DNA from: Tetrahymena elliotti 4EA
Taxonomy: Eukaryota > Ciliophora > Oligohymenophorea > Hymenostomatida > Tetrahymenidae
Direction of reading: 5' to 3'
DNA length: 64,000 bases
Assembly: GCA_000231825.2 (NCBI GenBank)
Contig: JH720315.1
Coordinates: forward strand, 878,522 to 942,521
Positions 1-12,800 of the stretch are shown in pieces. A program made the translations under genes and the position numbers. The notes below the pieces were generated by a model. That model worked only from the letters and a program-made list of their open reading frames with translations, had not been told where the DNA came from and did not search any database. Each line of letters opens with the position of its first letter. Position 1 is the stretch's first letter.

Positions 1-533
1 GTTTAGATAAAATATGCATAATTTTTTACTAAATATTGGATTACAAATTTTAGTGTTTTTATTTACTATTCTTCCATAACATCTAATGAGACATTTGATC
101 AATTTAAAAAAAAGCATTTATTTGTTCTTCTGAATTGAATTAAAGCTTTTTAAACTTATTTCTTGATCTAAAATAGTAAAATTAGATCAATTAATATTTG
201 AGGAGAAAAATGTTTTCAAGATTCTAAAAAATAATTTTTATTTTTTAAATTAATTTTATTTAAAAAATGATTTAATGCTTATTATTTAAATTTTCTCACA
301 AATTATTTGATTCGATTTGTATTTTTTACATTAATAAATGGGAAAAAAAATTATCTAAAAGACTCATATAAAATTATAAAAAATGTATGAAGCAGAGCAA
401 ATATTTAATTTTTCAACTTTAATTTTAAAAAAGTTAAAAAATACTTTAGAGTAAGAAACAGATTATATTAAATTTAAAATAAAGGAATAAATATTTATAA
501 ACTATATTTATTTTAATTAGATTTTGCTTTTTT
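1..533. other. Intergenic, AT-rich
   Basis: No convincing reading frame in either strand with the ciliate code. The sequence is very A/T-rich with many homopolymer runs. It lies downstream of the kinase gene that ends at 534 on the minus strand. Confidence 0.6.
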
Positions 534-1952
534 TCAATTATTTTAAGAATTTAAAGTAATACCTACTTCATCATAACCAGATTTTCCGCCAAAAGCCTTT
601 AAAGTAAGTTTTTTAAATCTTTCAAACCACTATTGAGAATCTTAAATCTAATTTTCACTTTATTTGGGAGTAAAGCACAGTAAGTATCTTTTGAAATCAA
701 ATAAAATTGTTACTTCCTTTTGTTTTTACTTAGAGATTTCTTGAATTTAATTATTATTATCAATTTAGTAAGCCTTTTCATTAAATTTAAGTTGATAGTC
801 AAATTATAATAATTCTTGTTCTTTTAATTCTTCATATTTTTTTAATTCTATGTTTGCAAAGATATGGTTATCATTCTACAAACTTTTTAAAGTATCTATT
901 ATATTTTTGGTACAGTTTTCTTTTAGACAAACATCATTCGGAGATTCATATGTATCAATGAATAAAAACATCATAAACACTTCATCAATTTCTAAGTTTA
1001 GAATGAGTTGGATTAGTTATGGGCTATTAATAACGTAGTTTTAATATGGAGAATAGAAGAAGAGCATAATTTATTAAGAATCCTAATCAATATTTTCTCT
1101 TGGGATTTTAAGAATGTTAAATAACTACATGTAGCACCCAAAAAGTGCAAAGAAATCTAATCTTTTGGCATCGATTGTTTAAGTAGGAGTTAAAATTTCG
1201 CAAGTTGCTCCTCCAGTAATCCTTATTTCTGGAGGGAAAATCTTTCCTGAGACTCCTTGGTGATTGATTATTGAATCATTAACTGTTTTAGTATGATTAA
1301 AATCATTGATAAAAATCTAAAGAGTCTCTTCATCAGTGTCAATATTTACTAAAAAGTTATCTAAAGAAATATCGCAATGGATTAATCCATTCTAATGGAG
1401 ATGATATACACACAAAAATATTTTTGCAAAAATAACCTTTGCAAGGTAATTTCTCTCTTCCAAACTGAAATCATTTTCTGCAACACTTTCAAGGTATTAA
1501 ACAAGATTGACATTATAGACATCCATAATTAAAGCTAACCTTTAACTACCCTCAATGTAGAGATTGTTTCTGAATCTATAACCTTACGGCACTACAGTTT
1601 ATTGATTTTTTAATAAGAAACTTAAGACCTTTTGTTAATCTTCATTAAGATTTGGAATGGAAGGTAATCCTTGAGGTAAGTTATTGATTATTTATTGTTC
1701 TCTATTGTAGTAAACTTAATCTTGATACAATTTGATTGCCTAAACTTTTTATACTTCATGATCAAAAACTTTTAAAACTCTACCAGCTGTTCCTATTCCT
1801 AAAGAATGCTAAATATTTAGGTTCAAGTAATCACTGATATCTAAAGGCTCATTTCTAACAGTTGAGACACTATGATTTTTACCATCTTAACTTGGATTGA
1901 TAAATCTTGGTTATGGCTATGTGGGCACAGAATAACTTGAAGAAGGATACAT
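534..1952 (-). CDS. Divergent protein kinase domain protein (472 aa, single exon)
   Basis: Reading TAA/TAG as Gln gives one uninterrupted 472-aa frame from ATG (1952) to TGA (534). A protein kinase fold is visible: a degenerate glycine loop 'GIGTAGRVLKV' (about residues 52-62), 'QAIKLY' with the ATP-binding Lys (about 74), a catalytic loop 'IHCDISLDNFL' (about 191-201; HRD replaced by HCD, Asp kept), 'NDFN' in the DFG position (about 216-219; Gly replaced by Asn), and 'FPPEIR' in place of APE (about 239-243). The C-terminal ~200 residues carry a charged, Gln-rich stretch with no recognised domain. Family knowledge: such substitutions occur in ciliate kinase expansions and may weaken but not abolish activity. 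The substrate is unknown. The next gene upstream is 1.5 kb away on the same strand, so no co-transcription is implied. Confidence 0.75.
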
Positions 1953-3455
1953 AGCTTTTTGTTTAATTGATGTTTTTTGTATTTAATGATTAAAAACAAT
2001 TATAAATTCAAATAAAAGATTAATAAAAATTTGAAGATAAAAAGTATGTAAAATATAAACGAACAAAAAAGATATTAGGTTATGATCCTCCAAATAAAAT
2101 TTTTTTATTGTTAGTTACTTTTACTATATCATCGAATGCTTGCAAACAAATTAAAGTCATCAAAAATCCTATTTCTCTTGTTTTTTTAATTTGATTTTTA
2201 ATAAAAAGAAAATGGCTCTATGAATAAAGGATATTAGATTAAAATATGAATAGTTCTTATGCAAGTTTTATATTTACTTTGCTTATTTTTGAATTTTAAA
2301 ATATTTTTATTGATATTGATTTGAACTTCAGTAGTACGAAAAATAAAAATATTTTATTAAAATTAATACCTCAAATTTGATAATGACAAAAATCATCAAA
2401 ATTTATTGATCTATCTACCTATCACACATATTATTAATTTATTAATATCAAAATCTTAAGCTCAATTATATGGAATATTATATTTTCAAATTAAATATTT
2501 AATAAGTTAACTTTCTATTTCTTTTTTATTTTATGTATTTATAGATTGTCTACTGTAGTTTGGCTATGTTGGCTACTATGTAGTTTGGCTGTGTTGGCAC
2601 AGATTTCGAAGACATCTTTTTTTACAGAAATCTTTTTTAAATCTTTTTATATTAATTAAAAAATAAAATAAATGCTTGAATGCCAAAAGTATTTAAATTG
2701 AAAGACAAATCTGATATTTATTTATTCTGACAATAAAGAGCTTTAATAAAATTTTTTTAATCAACTATCTATTTCTTTCTTACTTTCTTTAATCAATTTT
2801 TATGTACAAATAAAAGATATCAGAATTCCAAATTAAAAAGGATATATCTTCCTTAATATCTTTCAGGTAATTCTTTAATTAAATTTTTTTCTTTCTGATT
2901 TTAAAATATTTGTATTTTTTTGATAAATTTTATAATAAGTAACCTATACCTAAAAATTTGATTATCAATTCTTTATATAAATACTTCAATCTAATCAAGC
3001 CTAACAGCCTGATTATCCAGTGGCTTTTGGGATTTATTAGACATACTTTTTTTTGACTATGTAATAAAATAAAAATATTTTATGATTAAAAAACAGAGTT
3101 TGGAAATTGAAAAATAAAAATTATTAGCTATTTGAAGAGAATTAATTTAAATAGATTGAATATTTAATTAGGAATGAAATACTGCTATGATTTAGTAAAT
3201 TTGAATACATTTGATTTATTAAATTATTATATTTGAAATTTCATAAAGATTTTAAATCTGAAATTGATAAAATTTAATTTAATTGGTTAATCTATTTTAG
3301 ATTTCTTAGGTAATTAATTCTATTATAGCTCTATTTATTAATGTAATTTTCATTACAGTTTGAAATTTTGTTTTATTTAATTAATTATATAATTGTTTTG
3401 ATGAATTTTTTTATTTTATTTATTTATTTATACATATGGGAAGGAATGAATAAAA
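1953..3455. other. Intergenic, 1.5 kb AT-rich
   Basis: Presumed 5' region of the kinase gene and 3' region of the next gene. No coding frame is supported. The only structured item is a 19-bp direct repeat at 2555-2598, listed separately. Confidence 0.55.
2555..2598. repeat. 19-bp direct repeat in intergenic DNA
   Basis: The 19-mer gtagtttggctatgttggc (2555-2573) recurs at 2580-2598 with one A-to-G change, 25 bp start to start. It stands out by higher G content than the surrounding A/T. Function unknown. Confidence 0.6.
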
Positions 3456-6400
3456 TCAAGGGAAGGCGTAGTTTAATTTTTTGATGTAATTTGTGAACAT
3501 GTCTGTGAACATGCTTTTAGCTTGTTAAGTGTTGATTGCATTGTGGAAGTTTTGTTCTATTAATATTTCTACTTTTATTTAGTTTGTTTCTGGGATGTAA
3601 GTGGTTATATTTCCACTGAATATTTCTCCTCTGACATTGTTGTTTTTCTTATTTTTTTTTACTATTTATTCAATTTCTTCAGAGTTAAGAGAGATATCAA
3701 TTTCACACATTTGCTCTACTAATTGGGCTTAGTCAGGTTATTCTCCATCTTAAGCTTCATTATTATATTAAAGGAAAGAGAAATGTTTCAGATAAACAAA
3801 TTCACAAGGTTTATCCAAGTATCTAGAAGAACAATTAGCATACAAAACAGTGTTTTAGATATCATCATTTATTGAGTAAATGTAATCATATGAGTTCAAT
3901 AATGTTTGAATACTTGCACTGTTTTTGAAATTGTAAAAGGCAGCATAAGAAGAAGTGTTAACATAATATTCTCCTGTGATGATATACAATCTTTCTTAGT
4001 TTAGACTTATTTCACTTCTGAAATAGATATTGCAATTATTTGTTTAGATTATTGGATCAAATAGCTCTAAATTATAAAAATATTCTTATTCGAATTTATA
4101 CAAAAAGTCTTGATATGTTTCTTGTTTAATTATTTCAAATTAATAATTAGCCTCATTGCTAAATGATTCGGGAGTGTTTTTATTGAGACTATTGAGCCAT
4201 TGCATGTACAATTCAGGTTGTTCAAGTAAATCTCTATTTTATAGTTAATCTCCATCAATAACTTATAATTAATAAGAATCACAATCGTAATATTATTGAT
4301 ATGCAGATGTCTTTCTATAATAACTAATTTGTTTACTCTCTTTAATCATGCTTCTTCTTGATTAAAATTCTTATTAACTTAACAATCTTGGTTCTAAATA
4401 TTGACTTTCTCTTTTACTTGCATTATTACTTATCTGAGGTGTATTAAAGCATGTGTAAAATGGAGAATCGCTGTAGCTATTTGAATTGGGCATTTAAATA
4501 TTTCTTTAACTATTTGTGTTTGCCATATTTGTTCCACTTTAAACACTAAAATATTTTTAACTAGGTCTCTTTGAATCTTACAATGATCTAGGTCCAATCT
4601 ATGGTGAATGAGTAGAATTGATAGAATTATCATATTCATCAATATTTTATTAGGCCATATTAAAATTATTATATGATTCACTATGAGTAATACCATGACC
4701 AATAGTATTAAAATCATGAGTATTACTTGATGTCATTTAGAATGAAAGATGAGGTAAAGGTGAATGAATTTAATCATTAAACTATTGCTTTTCTTCCTCT
4801 TCTTCTGCTTGTTTTCTTTCCTTTCTTAAATTATCACTCTCATTAAGGTTTTATGCATTTTTGTTTTGCTCTTCTGGTGTTTAATACTTAGGGTTTAAAA
4901 CAATTTCCATTTGGTTATCTTCATTTTTATTTTATTTTTGAGGAATGCCATTTTTTTCTTCTTCCTCTTGTGATTTATCATCTTCGATGTCTTCATCTTT
5001 ATGCTCTTTTATAGGTGTTTCTTGTAATTTATTTTTGGATGTTTGATTTTGATTATTTTTTAGTGAATAATGGATATCATTAGATTCTATTTCACTATTT
5101 TCTAAATCTTTTTGATCTGAACTTATTTGAGTTGGTTATGAATTATTTAAAAATTTAGATGAATTTTAAATAATATTTCCTGCTGAATTGCTCTACTTTA
5201 AGCCATTTTTGACAGGTCTTTTTTACATGATGACTCTGTTTGTATTTTCTAAAAGAGATTTATGATGATGTGGCATTGTTTTGTTCAAGCTAGATTCACC
5301 ATTATTTTAACTAAGTACAGAATCGCGATGGGATACTGAAGCTTATTATTATTTTGTTGAATGTCTTGAATTCATTGGATGTACAGTAAAGACAAATTAT
5401 TCTGTTGTTATATTCCTCGGATCTTAAATAAAAATTGAAATATTTTCAGACTACACTCTGTTTTATAAAGATTTGGTTTATGGTTGTCTCAGACTAAAAC
5501 GATTTGAAAAAACATTCTATCCTTCTTTGTAATTCTTGTAATTATTTTAATCTAAATCTTATGATGAATCAGAGAATTTTCTTTATTGCTTTTAAGGTGA
5601 GGTTGTTTAATTTAATGGATTCTCTTATTAATTGTTAGTGTTTTCATTTTATTTTTAATTGTTGGGTATATTCTATATCGATGCTGATTAATCTGGTGAT
5701 GTTTCACTTTTTTAAGTCAAATCAGCTGTTTAAATTGGTTAAGTTAATTTGCTTTCTTCAATGTAATTATCATTCTATTATTTATCAGCACAAAAACTAA
5801 ATTCATGAACTTCAATGTTGTTATTATTATTTTTGTTAGTGAAAATTTCTTATTTAGAATTACCACCATCACATATGCATTTAGATTCTTCTTCTTTTAT
5901 TTCTTTAATTGGGAGCAAATTCTCATCTGAATTATGAACTGACTTGTTATTTTCTAATGATAATTACCTCTAAACAATTTATTTATTCATATTATTCTTA
6001 GATCCTTTTCTTGATTATTATTTTGCTATTATCTGATCTTCAATCGAAGTAAATTAATCTTTTTTAGAATTATTTCCTTGTAAACTGCTGCTTGAAGAAA
6101 TTATAAAATTGCCTTAGCTTCCTTTCGTGTTTTCTTGATCTTAATTATATTTCTCCTTATCGAAATCAATATCATCTTCTTTTGATTTTTGCTTAAAGAA
6201 TCTTTCACCATCACTACCAGATTTAATGCTAGAACGTTAAATATCCTACTGCTAATTATTTTGTTACTTGTATATGTTAATGTCTGTATAAATTTTTCTA
6301 GCATGTGGATATGTTGTAGTTGCTTATTGCAGAAGAGAAATTAAATCATTTATTGATTATTATTTTTTCATTATTCCAATATTTTCTTCACCTTTTCTAG

Positions 6401-7865
6401 AACTTGAATCACTATCTATTGCATCAACATTTTATAATGGGACTCCATTAGCCGTTGGTAAATGCTTTACAGGATGAATGATTGATTCATCAAGTAAAAA
6501 TTTGGAATCTCTGAAATTATTTTAATTGCTTCCTAAGAAAATTGAATTTTTCTAGGAATCTGTTAAAAAGAGAGATAAATCTGTTTCATCTATTCCAAAT
6601 TAATTTAAATTTTAGCTTACAGATTAAGCCTAGGGTAAAGGAATACTGCTAATCTTAGAGAAATCTTGCACAAATGAAGGAACACTAATAGGATGACCAG
6701 CACCTTATTGAGAGAAAGTAGTTTGCTAAGTATGTTATGGATTGTAATGAATAGAAACACCTTGATTTTGGAAAGTAGAATTTTTATTAAAATTCATTTG
6801 CTAAAGAGATTTTCTAATCATATTCAATTTCTCCTCTTTTTGCTAAATACTTTCTTCATCATCATCTCCTTCTTAAACATAACTCTCTTTGTATTCTTAT
6901 TCATTTTTATTAATTGACTTCTATGGATTAGATTCATTGCTAAATCTATTTTAAATTGTTATTTATTTTTTTGCATCTATGTGTTTCCATTTCTCATTTT
7001 TGAAATCATCTACTTCAAACCCAGATCCACTCATGCTTTGCTCTCCGTTGGCTTATTCTTCAATATCCTTATAATTAGTTATCTTTTCATTCTTTTAATT
7101 TGGTATATAAACATTTTAATAACTCTCAATTTAGTTTAGTCTTCTGCTATCTCTCTTCTATAGAGATTCTCTCTAATTGTAATTGATCGTTCTAACACTT
7201 CTTTTAGGCTTTTCCTCCTAATTATGCTCCTCTTCTTCCTTTTCTGCCTATTCCTAAGTAGAAACTGATGACAATCCTTATTTTTAACTCTACAAAAGTA
7301 GCTAATTATTCTATTTATTATCTTATTGCTATTTTAATTGCTAATCTACTTTCTTTGTTTTCAATGAATCATTCCCTTACTAAGATGAAGATTACTAATG
7401 AGGTGTAACAGTTTCTAAAACAAATCTATCATTATGATTCATTTTATTTGATTTATAACCTATCTTCTCACTATTCTAAAGTGTAATTATGTTTGGAGAT
7501 GTTGTATTGCTGATTGTAGTGTAAGTTTTTGAAAGACCTAAATCTTTTCTCATCTAAGACCATCTCTTCTACTCTTCTTATTCTTCTTTTTCTATCTCCT
7601 CTAACTCTCTCTACCTCTCAGCCATAACCCTTCTCTCCTGCATCTCAATTGAAATTGATTATTTTCTTTAGTCGCCATATATATCTCCTATTCTCTGCCT
7701 CTTTTCTCCATCACTATCATCTACCTAATTGTAATTTGAAGAATCTAATAATGGTTTTTTCAAATTTTCTTTATTTCCATTTGGTTAATTGCTATTATTT
7801 TGGCCTTTTCCCTTCCCTTTATTTTTCTAGAACAACTTCTCACATATGCTGAGACATTATCCCAT
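3456..7865 (-). CDS. 1,469-aa Q/N-rich protein, acylation-type N-terminus, START-like C-terminal domain
   Basis: A single frame of exactly 1,470 codons runs from ATG (7865) to TGA (3456) when TAA/TAG are Gln. The start 'MGQCLSICEKLF' has Gly2 plus Cys4 and Cys8, the pattern of dual N-myristoylation and palmitoylation, so membrane attachment is likely. A charged, coiled-coil-like segment follows (about residues 95-115, 'ERQRELEEIEKEEQEEQ'), then some 1,000 residues of low-complexity Gln/Asn/Ser sequence with acidic patches. The last ~230 residues are more complex, including 'CEFVYLKHFSF' and an end segment with 'YIPETNQIKVEILIEQ' and 'MFTDMFTNYIKKL'; the 'R/EFVYLxH' strand and C-terminal helix resemble START lipid-binding domains. 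That assignment is inference. No introns. Neighbours on both sides are more than 1 kb away. Confidence 0.7.
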
Positions 7866-9832
7866 CGTAAAGAAGCTCCCTAAATTGCTACTATATTACT
7901 TTTTATCTTCTTAGCTAATTTAATCTTTAGATCAATTTATTATTTTTACTTCAATTTCTGTCCGCTTGCTTCTTTGTGGCAATAGGAGCGCTTTTTAATT
8001 AAACTAGTTTGAAAGATTATACTTTCAGGTTGCTAAGGATTTTTTCAAAAAAGGCAGTTCTTGGAAATTTTTTATTTATTTATTTACAATTATTTATCAA
8101 GATAATAAATAATTTATTATTTCATTCTTTCAATTACAAAAACTAACAAAATAATTAATGCTTTTTTGTTTGCTTTTTTGCTTGCTTTTATTAAATTCTT
8201 TCTTTTTTATTTATTTAATCCCATTTCTTCATTAAATTCTAAGCTCCTTTTTCCTTTACATTTTTACTTGTTTTAATTACAAACAACAAATCAATCAAAC
8301 AAAGAATGCAAATCCATTTTACATTATGATTTAGTATAAGCAAGCAATTTATATAATTAAAGAAAGAATTCCAATTTTTTTAAGCTAATTTTTTAGATTA
8401 CATAATTTAAAGGCATTTGTAAAATCGATAAATTGTAGCTTTATCTCACTTTGATATCATATTAAATATGGTATATTTCATAAAATTACTACAAATATTC
8501 TTAAGTTCTGAAGAATATTCATCTAAATAACTATCTAGCAAAGCTTTAAAAGAATACCTTTTGTTTTTTAATTTTTAGAAATACTGTTAACCTAATGCTG
8601 TCACTTTATGTTTTAATCTTTAATAATAGTCACCAATTTTATATTGTTCTATCTTCATTTATGACGTATCATTTATTTCAATCAATAATTTTATATCTAT
8701 TTTTAGAAGAAACTTCAACTCAATATATCTATTATCACTCTAATTTCAAAGAAATAGACCAAATAGTATGTTTTAAGATTTTTTTTGTATTTCAACAAAC
8801 AAAACTTTTATTTTCTCAATACCTAATTTTCCAATTGTCAACTATCAACCTAACTACATCACTAAATATTTTCTATACAAAAACCTAAAAATGGAATGAA
8901 TCCACTTGTAAAATTCTAACTAAAAACTCTTCTAACAAATTTTTCTTATTTTCTATTTCTCCTCAGTAAACAGTAATTAAATAAAAAATTTACTTGATGA
9001 TTTACAAAAACAATAGCCAAATTGATGTGCCCACCTTTTAAACTCAATAAATGATATTTCTTGTTGGCGAAATCGATGGCAAATCTTCTTAAATTAATTA
9101 ATAAAGGTATATTCAAATAAATTCCCATATTTTTCCATAGAAAACGCTAGAAATAATTTGCCACTTTTATCAAAGTATTTACATAAACATAATTTTAATA
9201 CCAAAATTAATACATTTAATACTCATTTTTATCCAATAAATTACTTACTTAAAAGAATTTGATTAACTTTACTCCTATCAAATATTAATTTAATAAGTGT
9301 AAATCAATCCACTTTTAAATAATACTTTGTTTAATTTTATACACTCAATTCCTTTCATTTCATTTAAATTTCATTTTTACTATTAGAATTTATTTATTTT
9401 CTAAATATCCAAAGCGTTTTCACAGTTATTTTTAAATTTAAATTCAATATTTTGCTAAAATAAATAAAATAATTTTTATTTTTCTATTAAATGATTCATC
9501 TTTTCTATAAATTCTTCTATTAACGTATTTTACAACACTTATTTTGTTTGAATACAATAAATAAAGCTTCCTTCTAAATAATTTAATAATACATTAACAT
9601 AATTTTAAATAAAAAATACTTCAGTTAAAATTGTTTTTGAAGAAATTATTTTATCTTTGATTTTTTTTGAATTTTTAATACAAAATATATTTTTTAATTT
9701 ATTTTAGAGATTAAAGCTGTTATTTCAAAAAATATGTGTATTTCAAGTAAACTTATCTCAAAAAAGAAATGGAGTTTAAATTCTTCAAAAATAATTTGTT
9801 CATTAATTAAATATAAAATAAAACAAAAATAT
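7866..9832. other. Intergenic, ~2 kb, T-rich upstream region plus one small ORF
   Basis: The first ~300 bp, upstream of the START-like gene, hold long T-rich tracts. The only reading frame with non-repetitive composition is the small minus-strand ORF at 8845-9138, listed separately. Nothing else is supported. Confidence 0.5.
8845..9138 (-). CDS. Small hypothetical ORF (97 aa)
   Basis: With the ciliate code a 97-aa frame runs from ATG (9138) to TGA (8845). Its composition (Lys, Arg, Cys, Trp, Phe, e.g. 'EFKRWAHQFGYCFCK') is more protein-like than the surrounding DNA would give, and the frame is open for some 40 codons upstream of the ATG. It is not clearly linked to either neighbour. It could be a real small gene, an exon of an unrecognised gene, or a relic. 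No family recognised. Confidence 0.25.
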
Positions 9833-12800
9833 TCAATTAAATTAGTATCTTTCAGGAGTTTTTTATTTTGATTGTTTGATGCCAACACCATAAGAAACGG
9901 ATGTTTTTAAATTAGAATCTTTAGATGCTTCATCTGCAATTTTAAAGTTAGAATCATTTTTGCTTTTGTAAAATGTCTTTTTAGTAGTGGTATATTTCCT
10001 TTATTTTTTAAAGTTAGATATGAATTTCAAAACCTTGTCTACATTGTTTTGAGTGAAAAATTTTTTAAATATTTTTAATCTGTCAAAAATTTCAATTTAA
10101 TCAAAATATTCTTTTTACAAGTTAATCTATTTATGATAAGATTCACTTAATCTCTAAGTTGTATTTTCATAAGTTTATAAATTTTTTTAAGAACTGTCAT
10201 TATTTTCCAAGTAAATGCTATTTCTTTTGTCTATATATATTTTGGATTAGTTTGATTTTTCTAATTGAGTTGGAAATTAAAGAAAGGACGTTTCATTTTA
10301 TTAATTGAGTGAGTTCGCTTTTTCAAACTATTTTTAACCACCCACCAAAAATGAAATTTAACTCCCACTTTTAATTGATTAAACTCTACTAACAGAATTC
10401 TATTTTTGAGATAAAGATTTTTGTTTCATTCCAATAGTATCATTACTTTAAGGAACTAAACTGTTTTGTTGCTTCATGTCTTATTCTAATACACTTAATC
10501 TTTTTATTAATTTTGGGTTTTTAAATAAAATATAATAATAAATTTGTAATTTACCCTATACCTTCTTCATTTATCTAAAAAGAAACTTAATTAGATAAGT
10601 TTCTTCCATAATTCTTTGGTTCTGAGCTTAAAGTATTTTAGCTTATTTACTTTTTAGAACTCAATGTTTCTACTGCCAAAAAATTAGAAGCTCTTGTATT
10701 AGTTAATATACCTCCAAGTTTTTCTTCTTCTAATTACTCTTTAATATTAGTGTTTAAAGTATCATCCAATATTTAAATTCCATGTTCTTCGTCATCATTA
10801 CCACTTTCACTTTCCGATATATTAAACATATTATACAATGTTGAGTTTTCATTTTAATTCAATTCTTTTAATTGCTTAATTAAAGTCTAGTTCTCATTTA
10901 TAATTTACCTATACCATTTAATTAATGTAAAATCTTAATTTTTTCTCTCATAAAATTGTTTATAAATTATACTAAAAATTCATCAATATGTGTTGAAAAA
11001 AAAAAAATTAGAATAAAAAAAAGGAAATTGAATTAAATAGTGCTTACAATGCATTTAATAATTTATTTTTATCTCTTCTTGCTTATTCCTTTCTTTTTTA
11101 ATGTAAGGAGAAATTATATTTGAGACAAACTACAGGTCTATTTTATTTATAGTGAGTATTTGGGCATTCATAAGAGAAATGTCCAGTTTATTCGCAAGAG
11201 AGACATTTGAGGTTTAAGTCTCTAAAATTATTTTGTATGACCATTTTTTCTTGTATTTATTTAAAGACTTCAAAATCTTCATCATTTTTATTGAGAATTT
11301 AGATAAATTCTTCTCTGGAGATTTTATAAACAGTTGACATACCAAGACTTTTTGCTCCTTCTTTTCTAGCAAGACCAGAAAAGAAAGAAGTTTCGCCAAA
11401 TATTTGATTATGCGAGAGTATTTTTAGTGGAATGTGCTCTTTATTTACTGAGTGAAACAATTAAACTGACCCACTCTAGATAAAGTAAAATGCTAAATCT
11501 TCAATACTATTTTCTTAAAAGATTATCTCATTAGGAGATATGACAACTTCTTTCATAGCCTTCACTAATTTACTAATTGTTTTCTAAGAAAAGTATTTGT
11601 AAAAAAATGAAACTTGCTTAATTATTCTTTAATTGATGTCAATAAATATTTCTTCTCTAAGTCTATTAGATAGTTTATTCAATATTTTATCTTCTTGTTC
11701 TTTATCTCTCTCCTTTTATTCCTCTGAGAGAAAAATTAAATAATGTCTTACTCTACTTATCAACTCAATATTCACATTCTTTTTACTCAAATACCTATAT
11801 AAAAGCAAAATAATTTTTATTAATTCTCAAATAAATTTAATTTTATCACTTTGTAATAATACTTATTTAAGAGTTCAGCTCTATTTTATCTTTTTGAATA
11901 TCCCTTAAAATCATACCAACATTATTAATTGAATATGCAAAAACACAACTCATTATAATCATAGTAACTAAAGTAAACAAAGCTTCTTAAGTATTGCTTG
12001 GTGTAATATCTCCATATCCAACTTTATTTATTAAGAAATAATCAAGTATTATGATCTAAAATCAAAAATAACTTACCTGTTGTCATTGTCGTTACAGCCC
12101 AATATAAAGAAAAAACATATTTACTTAGTCCATTATAATCCTGTATTCCATATTTTTCAATCCAAGTTATTTCAACACCGTAAAGTTTTTCAATTTTATA
12201 CAAAGAAAACCAACAAATGCTCACTTTTCAATTCAAAATAAAATTAAAAAACAAAAATGTTTCTTTTATTAATAAATTATTTTAATTGTTAAAAAAAATC
12301 AAAGCAATTTACAAATGTGAGCAGCAAAAATGACATCAAAGATGAGATCTAGAAGTTTAAGTAAGTATTTAGTGCTTTCTTTGAAGTTAAAAATTTATCG
12401 AAAGGAAGATTCAGAGAAAATGAGTGTGAATATTTTAATTAGACCAAGCATGTCATATAATAGGATTTGTTATCCTGGATGACTGATATTGTAGTTAGCT
12501 TTGAGTTTATTAATAATAATAAACATAGTGATAACATCAAATATGAAATGATTTGCGAGATAAGATTTAACAATAGTTTTTCTGTTCGTAATGACTTGGT
12601 CTTGCTTGAATAAGGCTGTGTTTAATTTAAATACAATGTCGATTATAGAGAAAATAGCAGCAATATATAGGAAGAATCTGACATAAATTTCATTCATGAT
12701 TTCTTAGGCAAAGAATATTAAAATAGAATAAATAAATATAAATAGATAAAAAAAGCTATTTGATATGAATCCCCACCAAATAACTAATGAAGAAGTTGGC

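Noticed and set aside
850..1038. Plus-strand 62-codon ORF
   Set aside because: Antisense to the kinase gene frame; no independent support.
4430..4717. Standard-code ORF of 95 codons on the minus strand
   Set aside because: It is a shadow of the 1,469-aa gene, which is open through here in another frame; the composition is Ile/Leu-only.
10620..10700. Extra intron (gtaaataagc...) in the channel's fifth exon
   Set aside because: Recounting the T-run at 10678-10684 keeps the frame open without it, so the intron is unnecessary.
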